Source: Bacteroides sp. 224
Lineage (GTDB): Bacteria > Bacteroidota > Bacteroidia > Bacteroidales > Bacteroidaceae
Assembly (NCBI RefSeq): GCF_010500995.1
Contig: NZ_QVMK01000012.1
Span: forward strand, 62,001 to 126,000
Length of the DNA stretch: 64,000 nt
Reading direction: 5' to 3'
Shown piece after piece: positions 1 through 10,144 of the stretch. The notes under the pieces are model-generated. The model worked only from the letters and a program-made list of their open reading frames with translations. It did not search any database and was not told where the DNA came from. How positions within the stretch are numbered: the stretch's first letter is position 1; each line of letters starts with the position of its first letter. Made by a program: the position numbers and the translations under genes.

Positions 1-48
1 GACCCTATCCCTTCTAAGAACCCAGAAATAGATTTATTTCAGGGGTGA
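1..48 (+). CDS. 3' end of an unidentified CDS (truncated by window edge)
   Basis: The first 48 bases are an open frame ending in TGA at 46-48 and encoding 15 residues that end in DLFQG. It converges on the minus-strand gene at 76-504. A short imperfect hairpin (about 19-45, stem gaaata/tatttc with flanking ccc/ggg) followed by a T-rich run could terminate it. With so few residues no family can be assigned; the open frame could be chance. Confidence 0.3.
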   Translation, partial: DPIPSKNPEIDLFQG

Positions 49-75
49 ATTATTATTTTTTCTATGTTACACTTT

Positions 76-504
76 TTAATCAACCAAATACAATATAGTC
101 AGATTTCCATCATCAAAACCCGTTGTTATTGCAGTTGATTTTGACAATATTGATTCTTTAAATTTATCAGAACGAATATAATTAGCTACCAAACTCTCTG
201 AGTATTTTTGAATCTCCTCCCACTTCTTACCTTTTGAAAATTTCTCCCCAAACTCGAAATACTTATTTTGAGGCTCAAAATCTATTTCTGTAGCCCAGTC
301 TTCATCTTCCTTATCGAAAGACTTTGAACCAATCAAATACATCATATAACCATCGGTGGATTCAAACAGTCCAAAGTTAAATCCAACAATAGAGCTATCT
401 ATTTTTTCTTCACTATTGATTTGCTCTAACCATTTTTCAAATCTTTCTTCGATTTGATCTTTATCGAATTTCTTTGCAAAAAATTTATCAAATAGACCTC
501 TCAT
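76..504 (-). CDS. Small acidic hypothetical protein
   Basis: 142 residues with an ATG start, no signal peptide and no membrane segment, so probably cytoplasmic. The sequence is rich in Lys, Glu, Asp and Phe, with a helical charged N-terminus (about 1-35) and a C-terminal stretch ending in ITTGFDDGNLTILYLVD that looks like a beta-strand core. I do not recognise the family. Its size and composition resemble small stand-alone immunity-type proteins, but no toxin gene is visible beside it, so that is only a guess. A weak -7-like box (TACCTTTA on the minus strand, 594-601) lies about 90 bp upstream. The gene stands alone, convergent with the ORF fragment at the left edge. Confidence 0.6.
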   Translation of the reverse strand: MRGLFDKFFAKKFDKDQIEERFEKWLEQINSEEKIDSSIVGFNFGLFESTDGYMMYLIGSKSFDKEDEDWATEIDFEPQNKYFEFGEKFSKGKKWEEIQKYSESLVANYIRSDKFKESILSKSTAITTGFDDGNLTILYLVD

Positions 505-667
505 TTATTTTCTTTTTTCCAAGTAGGAAGAAGGTACATTTATCGGCTCCAACTTTGTATTTACTACCTGCATTTCCTATTTGATGTTTCATGTAAAGGT
601 AGAGGAAATAATTTAAATCGTAATCATATAACTTGATTATACCAAATAAGAAGATTCTGGACTTTTC

Positions 668-746
668 AAAAGGTCGGACCTAACGCTACATTAGGTCCGA
701 CCTTTTCGATAATTAGGTCTGACCATTTGCCTCGTTAGGTCCGACC
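668..746. repeat. Palindromic word array, 22-bp period (array 1)
   Basis: A perfect 16-bp inverted repeat (668-683 and 691-706, 7-nt loop) contains the word TTAGGTCCGACC. Two further direct copies follow at 713-724 (one mismatch) and 735-746. Direct copies start at 691, 713 and 735, exactly 22 bp apart. The same plan with unrelated words appears at 29140-29246 and 63462-63547. Confidence 0.85.
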
Positions 747-930
747 AAACTATATTTATCTTCCCTGCAAAACAAAAACTACATTGCAGGGAGCTAATCA
801 AGTACTTCTACCTCTTCAATATTCCTATAGAAGCTGTTGATGGAATTAATAAGGTGTGTGAATCCCTTAAAGAATTTGCTCCACTATATACTTTTACTGT
901 TTCAATCTATATTTTGAGACTTCGATAAAA
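713..930 (+). pseudogene. Possible gene remnant, no start codon
   Basis: A plus-strand frame is open from the array copy at 713 to a TAA at about 930. The later part translates to a protein-like sequence including NIPIEAVDGINKVCESLKEF. It has no ATG near its beginning and overlaps the palindromic array, so it is not a functional gene. I do not recognise the family; it could be the tail of a gene cut by insertion of the array, or a chance frame. Confidence 0.25.
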
Positions 931-1030
931 AAAACTATTTTTGTAACACAGAATAAAAATAAGAATATGAGATAATTAAAAGACAGATATAAAAATATTG
1001 TATTTACAATGTGCTTCTTCTTATAGAGAA

Positions 1031-1128
1031 ACGACCAATTTAACTATCCGGGAAGAAAAAACAGTGTGAATATGCCTGTATGGTGTATTCTCAATTTATC
1101 TTCAACCGGATAAGGGTTACTTGGTCGT
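1031..1128 (+). ncRNA. Candidate structured RNA: three stacked helices
   Basis: Outer stem ACGACCAA (1031-1038) pairs with TTGGTCGT (1121-1128). A middle stem TATCCGG (1045-1051) pairs with CCGGATA (1106-1112). The apical hairpin GAATATGCC (1068-1076) pairs with GGTGTATTC (1082-1090) through two G-U wobbles that are only compatible with plus-strand RNA. A T-run follows at about 1164. No downstream plus-strand gene exists, so it would be a free RNA convergent with atpG. A conserved repeat or an atp terminator are alternatives. Confidence 0.3.
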
Positions 1129-1231
1129 ACCTTCTATAAATTGGAGTAAATTGTTGAGTACACCTTTTTTATTTGTCAAGTGATTCACCTTAAATAACAA
1201 TAGCCTATGATATAACAATTCATTAATTGGC

Positions 1232-2140
1232 CTACGTCATACTTCCTCCAACAATATCCTGCAACTCATTAGTAATAGCTTGTTGACGCGACCTGTTGTA
1301 TTGCTTGGTAAGATCCTGAATTAATTCATTGGCATTATCTGTAGCTATTTGCATAGCCATCATACGAGCCGCGTGTTCGGAAGCACTCGAATCGAGCAAA
1401 GCAGTAAAGATTTTGAGTTTCAACACTTCCGGCAGAAGGCTTTCCACAAACTCTGCTTCCGAAGGTTCTACAATATAATCGGTTTTATAATGATTTGGAG
1501 AGGTATCACTTTCAACGAGTTCCTGACTGTTGCTAATTTCTTCCTGCAATTTGGCGATATCAAGTGGCAAGAACTGTTTGTTCAGTAATAGTTGTGAACC
1601 CGAAGACTTAAAATGATGATAGATCACTTCCACTTTATCAACCTCGCCAGCGAGAAATAAGTTCATTAACTCCCCGGCTAACTGATAGGCTTCTTCATAA
1701 GTAGGTTTATCAGCCATTTCCAGATAAGAGCCTTTAGGAGTATACCCTATTTTCTTTATAGCATCTTCAATCTTACGACCTACAGGATATACCCAGATAT
1801 TATCAATACCTAATTCCTTATAAGAATCAGCTACCTGCACGAACTTTTTAATTACATTGGCATTAAATGCCCCGCAAAGAGATGAGTTAGAAGAGAATAC
1901 AACAATAGCTACTCTTTTTACTTGCCTCTCTTCCATATAGGGCGAATAAAAAGAGTTATCCATTACACTTAAAAAGTTAGTCAGAATATGATTCATTTTC
2001 TCTTGATAAGGCAACATATTCTCAATAGCAGCCTGTGCCTTATGCAGTTTGGCAGAGGCTACCATCTTCATCGCCGAAGTAATCTTCAACGTACTCTTTA
2101 CGCTATTGATTCTTCCTTTTACTTCTTTTAGTGAGGCCAT
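1232..2140 (-). CDS. atpG: F1Fo ATP synthase subunit gamma
   Basis: 302 residues, slightly longer than the usual ~290. Gamma is the central rotor shaft that couples proton flow through Fo to catalysis in the alpha3beta3 head. The conserved N-terminal helix (MASLKEVKGRINSVKSTLKI, then TSAMKMVASAKL) and the C-terminal helix containing SSASEHAARMMAMQIATDNA are both present, as expected for the coiled-coil shaft. It is the last gene of the leftward atp operon. It is separated from atpA by 297 bp occupied largely by a dispersed repeat (2187-2394), which is unusual inside this operon and could lower its expression relative to atpA. The start is the ATG at 2138-2140. Confidence 0.97.
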   Translation of the reverse strand: MASLKEVKGRINSVKSTLKITSAMKMVASAKLHKAQAAIENMLPYQEKMNHILTNFLSVMDNSFYSPYMEERQVKRVAIVVFSSNSSLCGAFNANVIKKFVQVADSYKELGIDNIWVYPVGRKIEDAIKKIGYTPKGSYLEMADKPTYEEAYQLAGELMNLFLAGEVDKVEVIYHHFKSSGSQLLLNKQFLPLDIAKLQEEISNSQELVESDTSPNHYKTDYIVEPSEAEFVESLLPEVLKLKIFTALLDSSASEHAARMMAMQIATDNANELIQDLTKQYNRSRQQAITNELQDIVGGSMT

Positions 2141-2186
2141 TTTTTATTTGAATTTAGTAATGGGAGCTGTTATCATTATAACCTGC

Positions 2187-2394
2187 AAGCAATCACCCCG
2201 ATAGGGGGTGAGATGTGCATAACCCCGTGCAAGCGTAGCGCAGCTCGGGGATAGACGCCAAATCCCAATCACAACAACCCTGAAAGGGTTGAACCCACTT
2301 CGGGGTTCAGTTTGATGGTGGTAGCTTACTACCCCGGGCTGCGCTACGCTGACCCGGGGTTATGCACATTTTACCCCTATCGGGGTAATTGCTT
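2187..2394. repeat. Dispersed REP/MITE-like element, copy 1 (inside atp operon)
   Basis: About 208 bp with outer inverted arms of ~38 bp (AAGCAATCACCCCGAT... to ...GGGGTAATTGCTT) and inner palindromes built from CCCCG/CGGGG words and a GAACCC..GGGTTC hairpin. The same element recurs at 47801-48006 and, shortened, at 50778-50903. It carries no ORF of its own that looks real. It fills most of the 297-bp gap between atpA and atpG and would fold into a large hairpin in the atp transcript. Confidence 0.85.
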
Positions 2395-2437
2395 ATAAAT
2401 TATAATCATTTCAAAGAACATTTAGGTTTTGACACAC

Positions 2438-4021
2438 TTAAATAAACTGTTTCGCTACCATTTCGGCAGTTTCTTCAATTGCCTTTGTAACAGATTCATT
2501 TATTTCTCCTTTCTTTAATACATTCAGAACATCCTCTTGATGATTTAGTTCCAATGATTTCAGGAATGCTTGTTCAAAATCGAGCACATTATTCAAAGGA
2601 ATATTCTTTAATAAACCATGAATACCACAATACAGTACAGCAATCTGCTTTTCTACGGGCATTGGATCATACTGAGGTTGTACCAGCAAGCGTGCATTCT
2701 TTTGTCCTTTATCAATGGCAAAGGCTGTAACAGCATCCAAATCGCTACTGAACTTGGAGAAAGCTTCTTGTTCACGATATTGTGCCTGATCTATCTTTAA
2801 AGTTCCTGCCACCTTCTTCATGGCTTTTAATTGGGCATTACCCCCTACACGAGATACGGAAATACCCACATTGATGGCCGGACGATTTCCCTGATTAAAC
2901 AAATCTGTATCCAAGAAGATTTGTCCGTCTGTAATAGAAATCACGTTTGTAGGAATATATGCAGAAACATCACCTGCCTGTGTTTCGATAATAGGCAAAG
3001 CTGTAAGTGAGCCACCACCTTTTACCATTCCTTTAAGACTTTCAGGCAAATCGTTCATTTCGGCAGCTACTTCCGGCTGACTAATGATCTTAGCGGCTCT
3101 TTCCAACAAGCGCGAATGCAGGTAAAATATATCCCCGGGGTAAGCTTCGCGGCCAGAAGGACGACGCAAAATCAAAGAAACCTCCCGATAGGATACCGCT
3201 TGTTTAGATAAGTCATCATAGACTACCAATGCATGACGACCGGTGTCACGGAAGAATTCTCCGATAGCAGCTCCGGCAAAAGGTGCAAAATATTGCATCG
3301 CAGCAGGCTCTCCGGCAGTAGCTGCCACTACAATCGTATATTTCATGGCATCATGTTCTCTCAATGTATTTACGATAGTAGCTACGGTAGAAGCTTTCTG
3401 GCCAACAGCCACATAAATACAGTAAACGGGATCACCCGATTCGAAGTTTGCCTTCTGATTGAGTATGGTATCAATGGCAATGGCAGTTTTTCCTGTCTGA
3501 CGGTCGCCGATAATTAACTCACGTTGACCGCGCCCGATGGGAATCATCGCATCAATCGCTTTTAATCCTGTCTGTAAAGGTTGGTTTACAGGCTGACGAT
3601 AAATAACTCCCGGAGCTTTACGTTCCAAAGGCATTTCATATAGTTCGCCACCAATCAGCCCTTTACCGTCTAAGGGTTCTCCCAATGGATCAATAACACG
3701 CCCCAACATATTCTCTCCCACCATGATGGAAGCAATCTTTCGGGTACGCTTCACGGTAAAGCCTTCTTTTATTTTATCGGTTGGTCCTAAAAGCACGGCA
3801 CCCACGTTATCTTCTTCGAGGTTCATAACGATTCCCTTGATACCGTTATCAAATTCAAGTAGCTCGTTAGCCTCGGCATTACGTAATCCATAAATACGTG
3901 CTACTCCGTCACTCACCTGCAAAACGGTACCAATTTCATCTAACTGAACTTTGGTATCAATACCTTTTAACTGACGGAGCAAGACATCAGATACTTCGCT
4001 TACTTTTATTCTATCAGACAT
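2438..4021 (-). CDS. atpA: F1Fo ATP synthase subunit alpha
   Basis: 527 residues, a full-length regulatory/nucleotide-binding alpha subunit of the F1 head. The P-loop GDRQTGKT is at residues 172-179 and the family signature around [14 protein letters not shown] is present. Alpha alternates with beta in the catalytic hexamer and binds non-catalytic nucleotide. It lies downstream of atpH in the leftward operon, with a 131-bp gap that carries a perfect 17-bp inverted repeat. The ATG at 4019-4021 gives the usual N-terminus ([14 protein letters not shown]). Confidence 0.98.
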   Translation of the reverse strand: MSDRIKVSEVSDVLLRQLKGIDTKVQLDEIGTVLQVSDGVARIYGLRNAEANELLEFDNGIKGIVMNLEEDNVGAVLLGPTDKIKEGFTVKRTRKIASIMVGENMLGRVIDPLGEPLDGKGLIGGELYEMPLERKAPGVIYRQPVNQPLQTGLKAIDAMIPIGRGQRELIIGDRQTGKTAIAIDTILNQKANFESGDPVYCIYVAVGQKASTVATIVNTLREHDAMKYTIVVAATAGEPAAMQYFAPFAGAAIGEFFRDTGRHALVVYDDLSKQAVSYREVSLILRRPSGREAYPGDIFYLHSRLLERAAKIISQPEVAAEMNDLPESLKGMVKGGGSLTALPIIETQAGDVSAYIPTNVISITDGQIFLDTDLFNQGNRPAINVGISVSRVGGNAQLKAMKKVAGTLKIDQAQYREQEAFSKFSSDLDAVTAFAIDKGQKNARLLVQPQYDPMPVEKQIAVLYCGIHGLLKNIPLNNVLDFEQAFLKSLELNHQEDVLNVLKKGEINESVTKAIEETAEMVAKQFI

Positions 4022-4044
4022 ATCTTATATTTACGATTTTACAA

Positions 4045-4149
4045 TTTACGATTAGACGATTAATGAATGATTTACAATGATTGGATTATGAAGTTGATAT
4101 ATAACTCAATGTAATTCCAATCGTAAATAGTAAATCGTCTAATCGTAAA
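4045..4149. repeat. Inverted repeat between atpH and atpA
   Basis: Perfect 17-bp arms TTTACGATTAGACGATT (4045-4061) and AATCGTCTAATCGTAAA (4133-4149) enclose about 70 AT-rich bases, and the word TTACGAT occurs again at about 4031. There is no T-run placed for termination. It would form a long hairpin in the operon mRNA. Confidence 0.85.
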
Positions 4150-4152
4150 TCC

Positions 4153-4713
4153 CTACACAATTCTTTTATTTTTCTCTATCAACTGTTGTTTAATCATCTT
4201 CAGTTGGGTAACCACGCTTGCGTCCAAACGATAATCATTAATATCAAAAACAAAGCCACCGCCAATAGAAGGATCCACAATAGTCTGCAACTCCATTTCG
4301 GCATGTACAACCGCTCCGGCTGCACTCCTGATACGTTCTTTAATATCTTTATCTACCGGAACGGCGGTTATCAATGTTCCGTTACCAATGTGTTTCAGAC
4401 TCCTGTAAAGATCGAGATAAATCCTACACATAAAATGAAGATACACTTCTCTGCGATGCTTCAAAACCAGTTCCATAAAACGAATAAAAACATCGCTCGA
4501 CTTCTCTTCTCCATTGGCTGCCGCAGATATGAGTTCCAACTTATCTTTTCGGGATAAAATTGGGTTCTCCAAAGCAATACGAAGCTTAGGAAACTTAGAG
4601 AAGCTTTTAGATAAACGGATAAACTCCTGGTAAACCGTATCTTCGGCCCCTTTTTCCACAGCATATCCGATTAATGCTTTGGCATATCGTCTTGAAATGG
4701 CTCCTATATCCAT
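4153..4713 (-). CDS. atpH: F1Fo ATP synthase subunit delta
   Basis: 186 residues, matching the delta/OSCP family in length and in its N-terminal pattern (MDIGAISRRYAKALIGYAVEKG). Delta links the peripheral stalk b subunits to the top of the F1 head. The C-terminal part contains the expected VDPSIGGGFVFDINDYRLDASV segment followed by a terminal helix. It starts 2 bp after the atpF stop, so the two are tightly coupled. The start is the ATG at 4711-4713. Confidence 0.95.
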   Translation of the reverse strand: MDIGAISRRYAKALIGYAVEKGAEDTVYQEFIRLSKSFSKFPKLRIALENPILSRKDKLELISAAANGEEKSSDVFIRFMELVLKHRREVYLHFMCRIYLDLYRSLKHIGNGTLITAVPVDKDIKERIRSAAGAVVHAEMELQTIVDPSIGGGFVFDINDYRLDASVVTQLKMIKQQLIEKNKRIV

Positions 4714-4714
4714 A

Positions 4715-5215
4715 CTATGATCTTCTGTTTAGTACTTCTTCCAGCATTCGGTCAATCATCTCCATTTGTTCTTCCTCTGTATTCAGGTTTTTGCGAATCA
4801 CTTTTTCCGCAATATCCACAGATAAAACAGCAACCTGGCGACGTATTTCCCTGATAGCCTCTTCTTTCTCTAACTGAATTTGCTTCTTGGCTTCATCCAG
4901 CTCTTTCTGTGCGGCAGCTTGGGCTTGCTTACGGGCATCGTATATAATCTTATCGCGTTCTTCCGAAGCTTCTTTTAAGATTCTACCCTGCTCTCTGTTG
5001 GCCGCTGCAATCAATGTTTCGCCTTCCGATTTTATTTTGGAAAGTTGTTCATTGGCTTCTCTGGCTACTTCGAGCGATTGGTCTATATAGCCCTTACGTC
5101 CTTCCACCATTTTTATAATAGCCGGAAAGCCGAATTTAGCCAAAACAAAGAATACAATTCCGAAGCACAGAGTCATCCAGAATAATAAGCCAAGATCAGG
5201 TTGTAATAACGACAT
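4715..5215 (-). CDS. atpF: F1Fo ATP synthase subunit b
   Basis: 166 residues. One hydrophobic N-terminal segment (about 10-28, [20 protein letters not shown]) anchors it in the inner membrane. The remainder is a long charged helix rich in Glu, Lys, Ala and Arg, the homodimeric peripheral stalk. It lies between atpE and atpH in the normal order, 9 bp after the atpE stop. Nothing unusual is seen. Confidence 0.95.
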   Translation of the reverse strand: MSLLQPDLGLLFWMTLCFGIVFFVLAKFGFPAIIKMVEGRKGYIDQSLEVAREANEQLSKIKSEGETLIAAANREQGRILKEASEERDKIIYDARKQAQAAAQKELDEAKKQIQLEKEEAIREIRRQVAVLSVDIAEKVIRKNLNTEEEQMEMIDRMLEEVLNRRS

Positions 5216-5224
5216 AGTTTTCTA

Positions 5225-5515
<291 letters not shown>

Positions 5516-5525
5516 TTATTGTTCG

Positions 5526-5611
5526 GAACACAGAGGCACAAAGACACAAAGTTATATAAACAACTTTGTTTTAAAAACTGAAAATCTCTGTGACTTTGCG
5601 TCTCTGTGTTC
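5526..5611. repeat. Inverted repeat between atpB and atpE
   Basis: Arms of 22 bp (5526-5547, starting GAACACAGAGGCAC; and 5590-5611, ending TCTCTGTGTTC) match at 19 positions, with a nested AAAGTT/AACTTT hairpin inside. It sits alone in the 150-bp gap between two co-directional operon genes and would form a strong mRNA hairpin. Confidence 0.85.
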
Positions 5612-5635
5612 ATTATTATATCCATATCCATTCAT

Positions 5636-6712
5636 TTATTCTTCGCTATGCTTTTCCTGCGCCAAACCAATAAATACAGCCGACAACATGGTAAACACAT
5701 AAGCCTGAATAAAGGCAACCAGCAATTCAAGTGCATTCATGAATATACTGAAAAACACAGATGCAATGGTTAGCGAACCTTGCAACACAACTCCCATTTT
5801 GGCTGCAATAAATATCAGGCAGGTAAGAACCAGAATAGCCATGTGTCCGGAAAGCATATTGGCAAACAAACGGATCATTAAAGCAAAAGGCTTGATAAAG
5901 ACTCCTAAAAGTTCAACAAAAGGCATTAACGGCACCGGTATTTTTAACCATACAGGCACATCGGGCCAGAAAATATCTTTCCAATAATCTTTAGTTGCAA
6001 AGCAATTAATGGCAATAAATGTACATAGCGAAAGCACACACGTAATGGCAATATTACCGGTTATATTCGCTCCACCGGGAAAGAATGGAATCAATCCCAT
6101 AAAGTTATTAATAAGAATAAAGAAGAAAGCAGTCAGCAGATAAGGAGCAAACTTTTTGTAATTCGGCCCTATACTTGTTTTGATAATATCGTCGTTCACC
6201 ATCATGATAGTCATTTCCATGAGTCCGACAAAGCCTCCGGGCGCCATAGCTCCCTGTTGACGTTTTTTATACCACCGAGCCACACCAAGTATGATGCAGA
6301 TAAGTATGATACTGTTCAGCATCAAAGAAAAAACAACCTTAGTTATAGAAATATCAAAAGGTCTTGTTTCTTCTCCTGCTTTATTGCGTTCTACTATTTT
6401 TCCTTCGTACTTGCTGCCTTCGGGGGCTATATAAAAGCCATTATATGTACCGTGATTTTCCTCTAACCTTGAGGATAAGAAAACATTCCATCCCGAAGTT
6501 TTACTGTACACAATAACAGGCAGGGGAACACTTATCGCTTTTTCGTTCCAATCGACAATGTGCCACTCATACGAATCACCGATATGTCCGAATACGATGG
6601 ATTTAACATCAACCGATTCTTCTGCATTGTGCTCCTTTGCCATAGCCGGAGTTGCCGGCAAACAAAAAAGCAGGAATAACGGTAATAATATATAATACAA
6701 TGAATGTTTCAT
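5636..6712 (-). CDS. atpB: F1Fo ATP synthase subunit a, with N-terminal periplasmic extension
   Basis: 358 residues from the ATG at 6710-6712; a TTG 27 bp upstream would overlap atpC and is not needed. A cleavable-looking signal peptide (about 1-25, ending PAMA) is followed by roughly 100 residues of hydrophilic sequence before the first membrane helix. The core domain then follows, with the essential Arg in FALMIRLFANMLSGH and conserved helices FNL-type NNFMGLIPFFPG and ELLVAFIQAYVFTML. The long N-terminal extension is, to my knowledge, a Bacteroidetes feature; its role is not known to me. Subunit a forms the proton half-channels against the c ring. Confidence 0.95.
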   Translation of the reverse strand: MKHSLYYILLPLFLLFCLPATPAMAKEHNAEESVDVKSIVFGHIGDSYEWHIVDWNEKAISVPLPVIVYSKTSGWNVFLSSRLEENHGTYNGFYIAPEGSKYEGKIVERNKAGEETRPFDISITKVVFSLMLNSIILICIILGVARWYKKRQQGAMAPGGFVGLMEMTIMMVNDDIIKTSIGPNYKKFAPYLLTAFFFILINNFMGLIPFFPGGANITGNIAITCVLSLCTFIAINCFATKDYWKDIFWPDVPVWLKIPVPLMPFVELLGVFIKPFALMIRLFANMLSGHMAILVLTCLIFIAAKMGVVLQGSLTIASVFFSIFMNALELLVAFIQAYVFTMLSAVFIGLAQEKHSEE

Positions 6713-6726
6713 TTCTCTATTACTTA

Positions 6727-6975
6727 TCAAGAAATACAAACGGAAGCTACTCCATTACTCATTTCTACAAATCCTCCTTGTATCTCTATTTTTTCTTCTT
6801 TTCCGGATGCCTCATAAGTTAGCGTACCTTTGGTTAATGAAGAAACAATAGCCGCATGATGTGCCAATATGGTAAATTCGCCGGCACTGCCGGGAACTGT
6901 AATACGTGTAGCTTCTCCATCAAATAATTGTTTGGCAGGCGACACAATCGTTAAATGAAACGTATGTTCTCTCAT
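6727..6975 (-). CDS. atpC: F1Fo ATP synthase subunit epsilon, short form
   Basis: 82 residues, only the N-terminal beta-sandwich domain (MREHTFHLTIVSPAKQLFDGEATRITVPGSAG-type pattern with TILAHHAAIVSSL). The C-terminal two-helix domain that inhibits ATP hydrolysis in many bacteria is absent, as is usual in Bacteroidetes. It begins 6 bp after atpD. No atpI-like gene lies between atpC and atpB here, where some relatives have one. Confidence 0.93.
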   Translation of the reverse strand: MREHTFHLTIVSPAKQLFDGEATRITVPGSAGEFTILAHHAAIVSSLTKGTLTYEASGKEEKIEIQGGFVEMSNGVASVCIS

Positions 6976-6980
6976 AATGA

Positions 6981-8507
<1,527 letters not shown>

Positions 8508-8590
8508 TTACTTTTTTTAATAGTAGTATACTTATATCTATTAACACTCTTTTCCTTGTTTTGTTTAAGAATGTGTTAAATTAAGCGGTG

Positions 8591-8598
8591 CAAATGTA
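8591..8598 (-). promoter_or_regulatory. Candidate -7 box for the atp operon
   Basis: The minus strand reads TACATTTG, matching the Bacteroides TAnnTTTG -7 consensus. A good TTTG -33 box at 19-21 bp is not evident. Transcription would start near 8585, giving a ~85-nt leader before atpD. Confidence 0.5.
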
Positions 8599-8733
8599 AC
8601 AACAAAAGCCTGCGGAAAGTATTTTTTATCACAAATTCGCCTGAAATAACATCATTTTAACAGAAAAGTCACTACAATTAAACAACTAAAGTTTTTATAC
8701 AATCCCCTCTAAACACCAATATTCGCGGATAAA

Positions 8734-8771
8734 AAAACTCCATAAAAGCTTTTCAGCCTTTATGGAGTTTT
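8734..8771 (-). terminator. Intrinsic terminator after the serC-serA-DUF1015 operon
   Basis: Perfect 13-bp arms AAAACTCCATAAA (8734-8746) and TTTATGGAGTTTT (8759-8771). On the minus strand the hairpin runs straight into seven T residues, so it terminates leftward transcription from the DUF1015 gene. Confidence 0.85.
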
Positions 8772-8797
8772 CATGTTATAGAACGTTAATATTTTTA

Positions 8798-10045
8798 TTA
8801 ACTTAACTTGTGTATTACCAATCCTGAACGCAATTTAGGTTCAAACCAAGTGGTTTTAGGAGGCATTATATTACCAGTATCGGCAATATCCATCAATTGT
8901 CTCATCGAAACCGGGTAAAGAGCTAATGCTACCTTCATTTCTCCGCTATCTACTCTTTTACTTAATTCTCCCAAGCCACGAATACCGCCCACAAAATCAA
9001 TTCGCTTATCTGAGCGTAGATCTTTAATACCCAGTATTTCATCTAAAATAAGATTGGAAGAGATAGTAACATCCAATACTCCAATCGGGTCATTATCATC
9101 ATAAGTACCCGGTTTGGCTGTCAGGCTATACCACTGACCATCCAGATAAAGAGCAAAGTTATGCAATACATTCGGTTTGTAAATTTCGGCTCCCTTCTTT
9201 TCTACGATAAAGTTCTTATCTAAAGCTTTCAGGAATTCTTCCGAAGATAAACCGTTCAAGTCTTTCACCACCCGGTTATAATCAATAATCGTTAGTTGAT
9301 TAGCCGGAAAACATACGGCCATGAAGTAATTATATTCTTCATCTCCCTTATGATTGGCATTTTGTTTGGCTTTCTCCGCTCCCACCAATGCAGCAGCAGC
9401 CGAACGATGATGACCATCTGCGATGTATAATGCAGGCATTTTAGCAAATTCTTCTGTGATAACGGCTATATCTTCCTCATTATCTACAATCCAGAAAGTA
9501 TGTCCAAAGCCATCACCCGGAGCAATGAAATCATATACAGGTTTACCGGCAGCATATTTCTTCACTACTTCGTCTAATTTTGCATTGTCGGGATAAGCAA
9601 AGAATACCGGTTCGATGTTCGCATCATTCACACGAACATGCTTCATCCGATCTTCTTCTTTATCACGACGGGTAAGTTCGTGCTTCTTAATAATACCATT
9701 CATATAATCGGGTACATAAGCTCCTACCACCAAACCGTATTGTGTTTTACCATTCATGGTTTGCGCATAGATGTAGTATTGTTCCTTTTCATCTTGCACC
9801 AACCAGCCCTTATCCTGGAATAGTTGGAAGTTCTCAGCAGCTTTTGCATAGACTTTCTCATCATGTTCATCGGTTCCCACCGGGAAATCTATTTCCGGTT
9901 TGATTATATGATAAAGAGACTTTTCATTTCCTGCTGCTTCTTCGCGCGCTTCTTCAGAGTTCAATACATCATAAGGACGTGATGCTACTTGCTCTACTAA
10001 ATCTTGTGGGGGACGAACGCCCTTGAATGGTTTAACTATTGCCAT
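8798..10045 (-). CDS. DUF1015 family protein
   Basis: 415 residues, cytoplasmic, matching the DUF1015 family. The N-terminus is MAIVKPFKGVRPPQDLVEQV, followed by SRPYDVLNSEE and the central YIADGHHRSAAA motif whose histidines suggest a metal or phosphate site. The biochemical role is not established to my knowledge. It lies downstream of serC and serA in one leftward unit, an arrangement I know from Bacteroides, which links it loosely to serine metabolism. The gap to serA (99 bp) carries a 19-bp inverted repeat, and a strong terminator follows the gene. Confidence 0.92.
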   Translation of the reverse strand: MAIVKPFKGVRPPQDLVEQVASRPYDVLNSEEAREEAAGNEKSLYHIIKPEIDFPVGTDEHDEKVYAKAAENFQLFQDKGWLVQDEKEQYYIYAQTMNGKTQYGLVVGAYVPDYMNGIIKKHELTRRDKEEDRMKHVRVNDANIEPVFFAYPDNAKLDEVVKKYAAGKPVYDFIAPGDGFGHTFWIVDNEEDIAVITEEFAKMPALYIADGHHRSAAAALVGAEKAKQNANHKGDEEYNYFMAVCFPANQLTIIDYNRVVKDLNGLSSEEFLKALDKNFIVEKKGAEIYKPNVLHNFALYLDGQWYSLTAKPGTYDDNDPIGVLDVTISSNLILDEILGIKDLRSDKRIDFVGGIRGLGELSKRVDSGEMKVALALYPVSMRQLMDIADTGNIMPPKTTWFEPKLRSGLVIHKLS

Positions 10046-10070
10046 AAGGTATTATATTAAAATTAATAAA

Positions 10071-10134
10071 CCACAAATTAACAGATTATACAAGTTATAA
10101 GCAAAAGTTATCTGCATAATCTGTTAGTTTGTGG
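10071..10134. repeat. Inverted repeat between serA and DUF1015 gene
   Basis: Arms of 19 bp (10071-10089, CCACAAATTAACAGATTAT; 10116-10134) with one mismatch around a 26-nt loop. It occupies most of the gap between two co-directional genes, like the palindromes in the atp operon, but with a different sequence. Confidence 0.8.
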
Positions 10135-10144
10135 CTCAATTTTA

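Larger units (their letters stand above)
505..1231. other. Gene-free interval between hypothetical gene and atpG
   Basis: About 730 bp without a convincing complete gene. It holds the palindromic array at 668-746, an open plus-strand stretch that reads like a gene remnant (about 713-930), and a nested inverted repeat at 1031-1128 that may be a structured RNA. The remainder is AT-rich and shows nothing I can identify. No clear terminator for the leftward ATP synthase operon is visible. Confidence 0.6.

Noticed and set aside
6713..6739. N-terminal extension of AtpB from a TTG at 6739
   Set aside because: Would overlap atpC and displace the signal peptide from the N-terminus; the ATG at 6712 gives a normal signal sequence.
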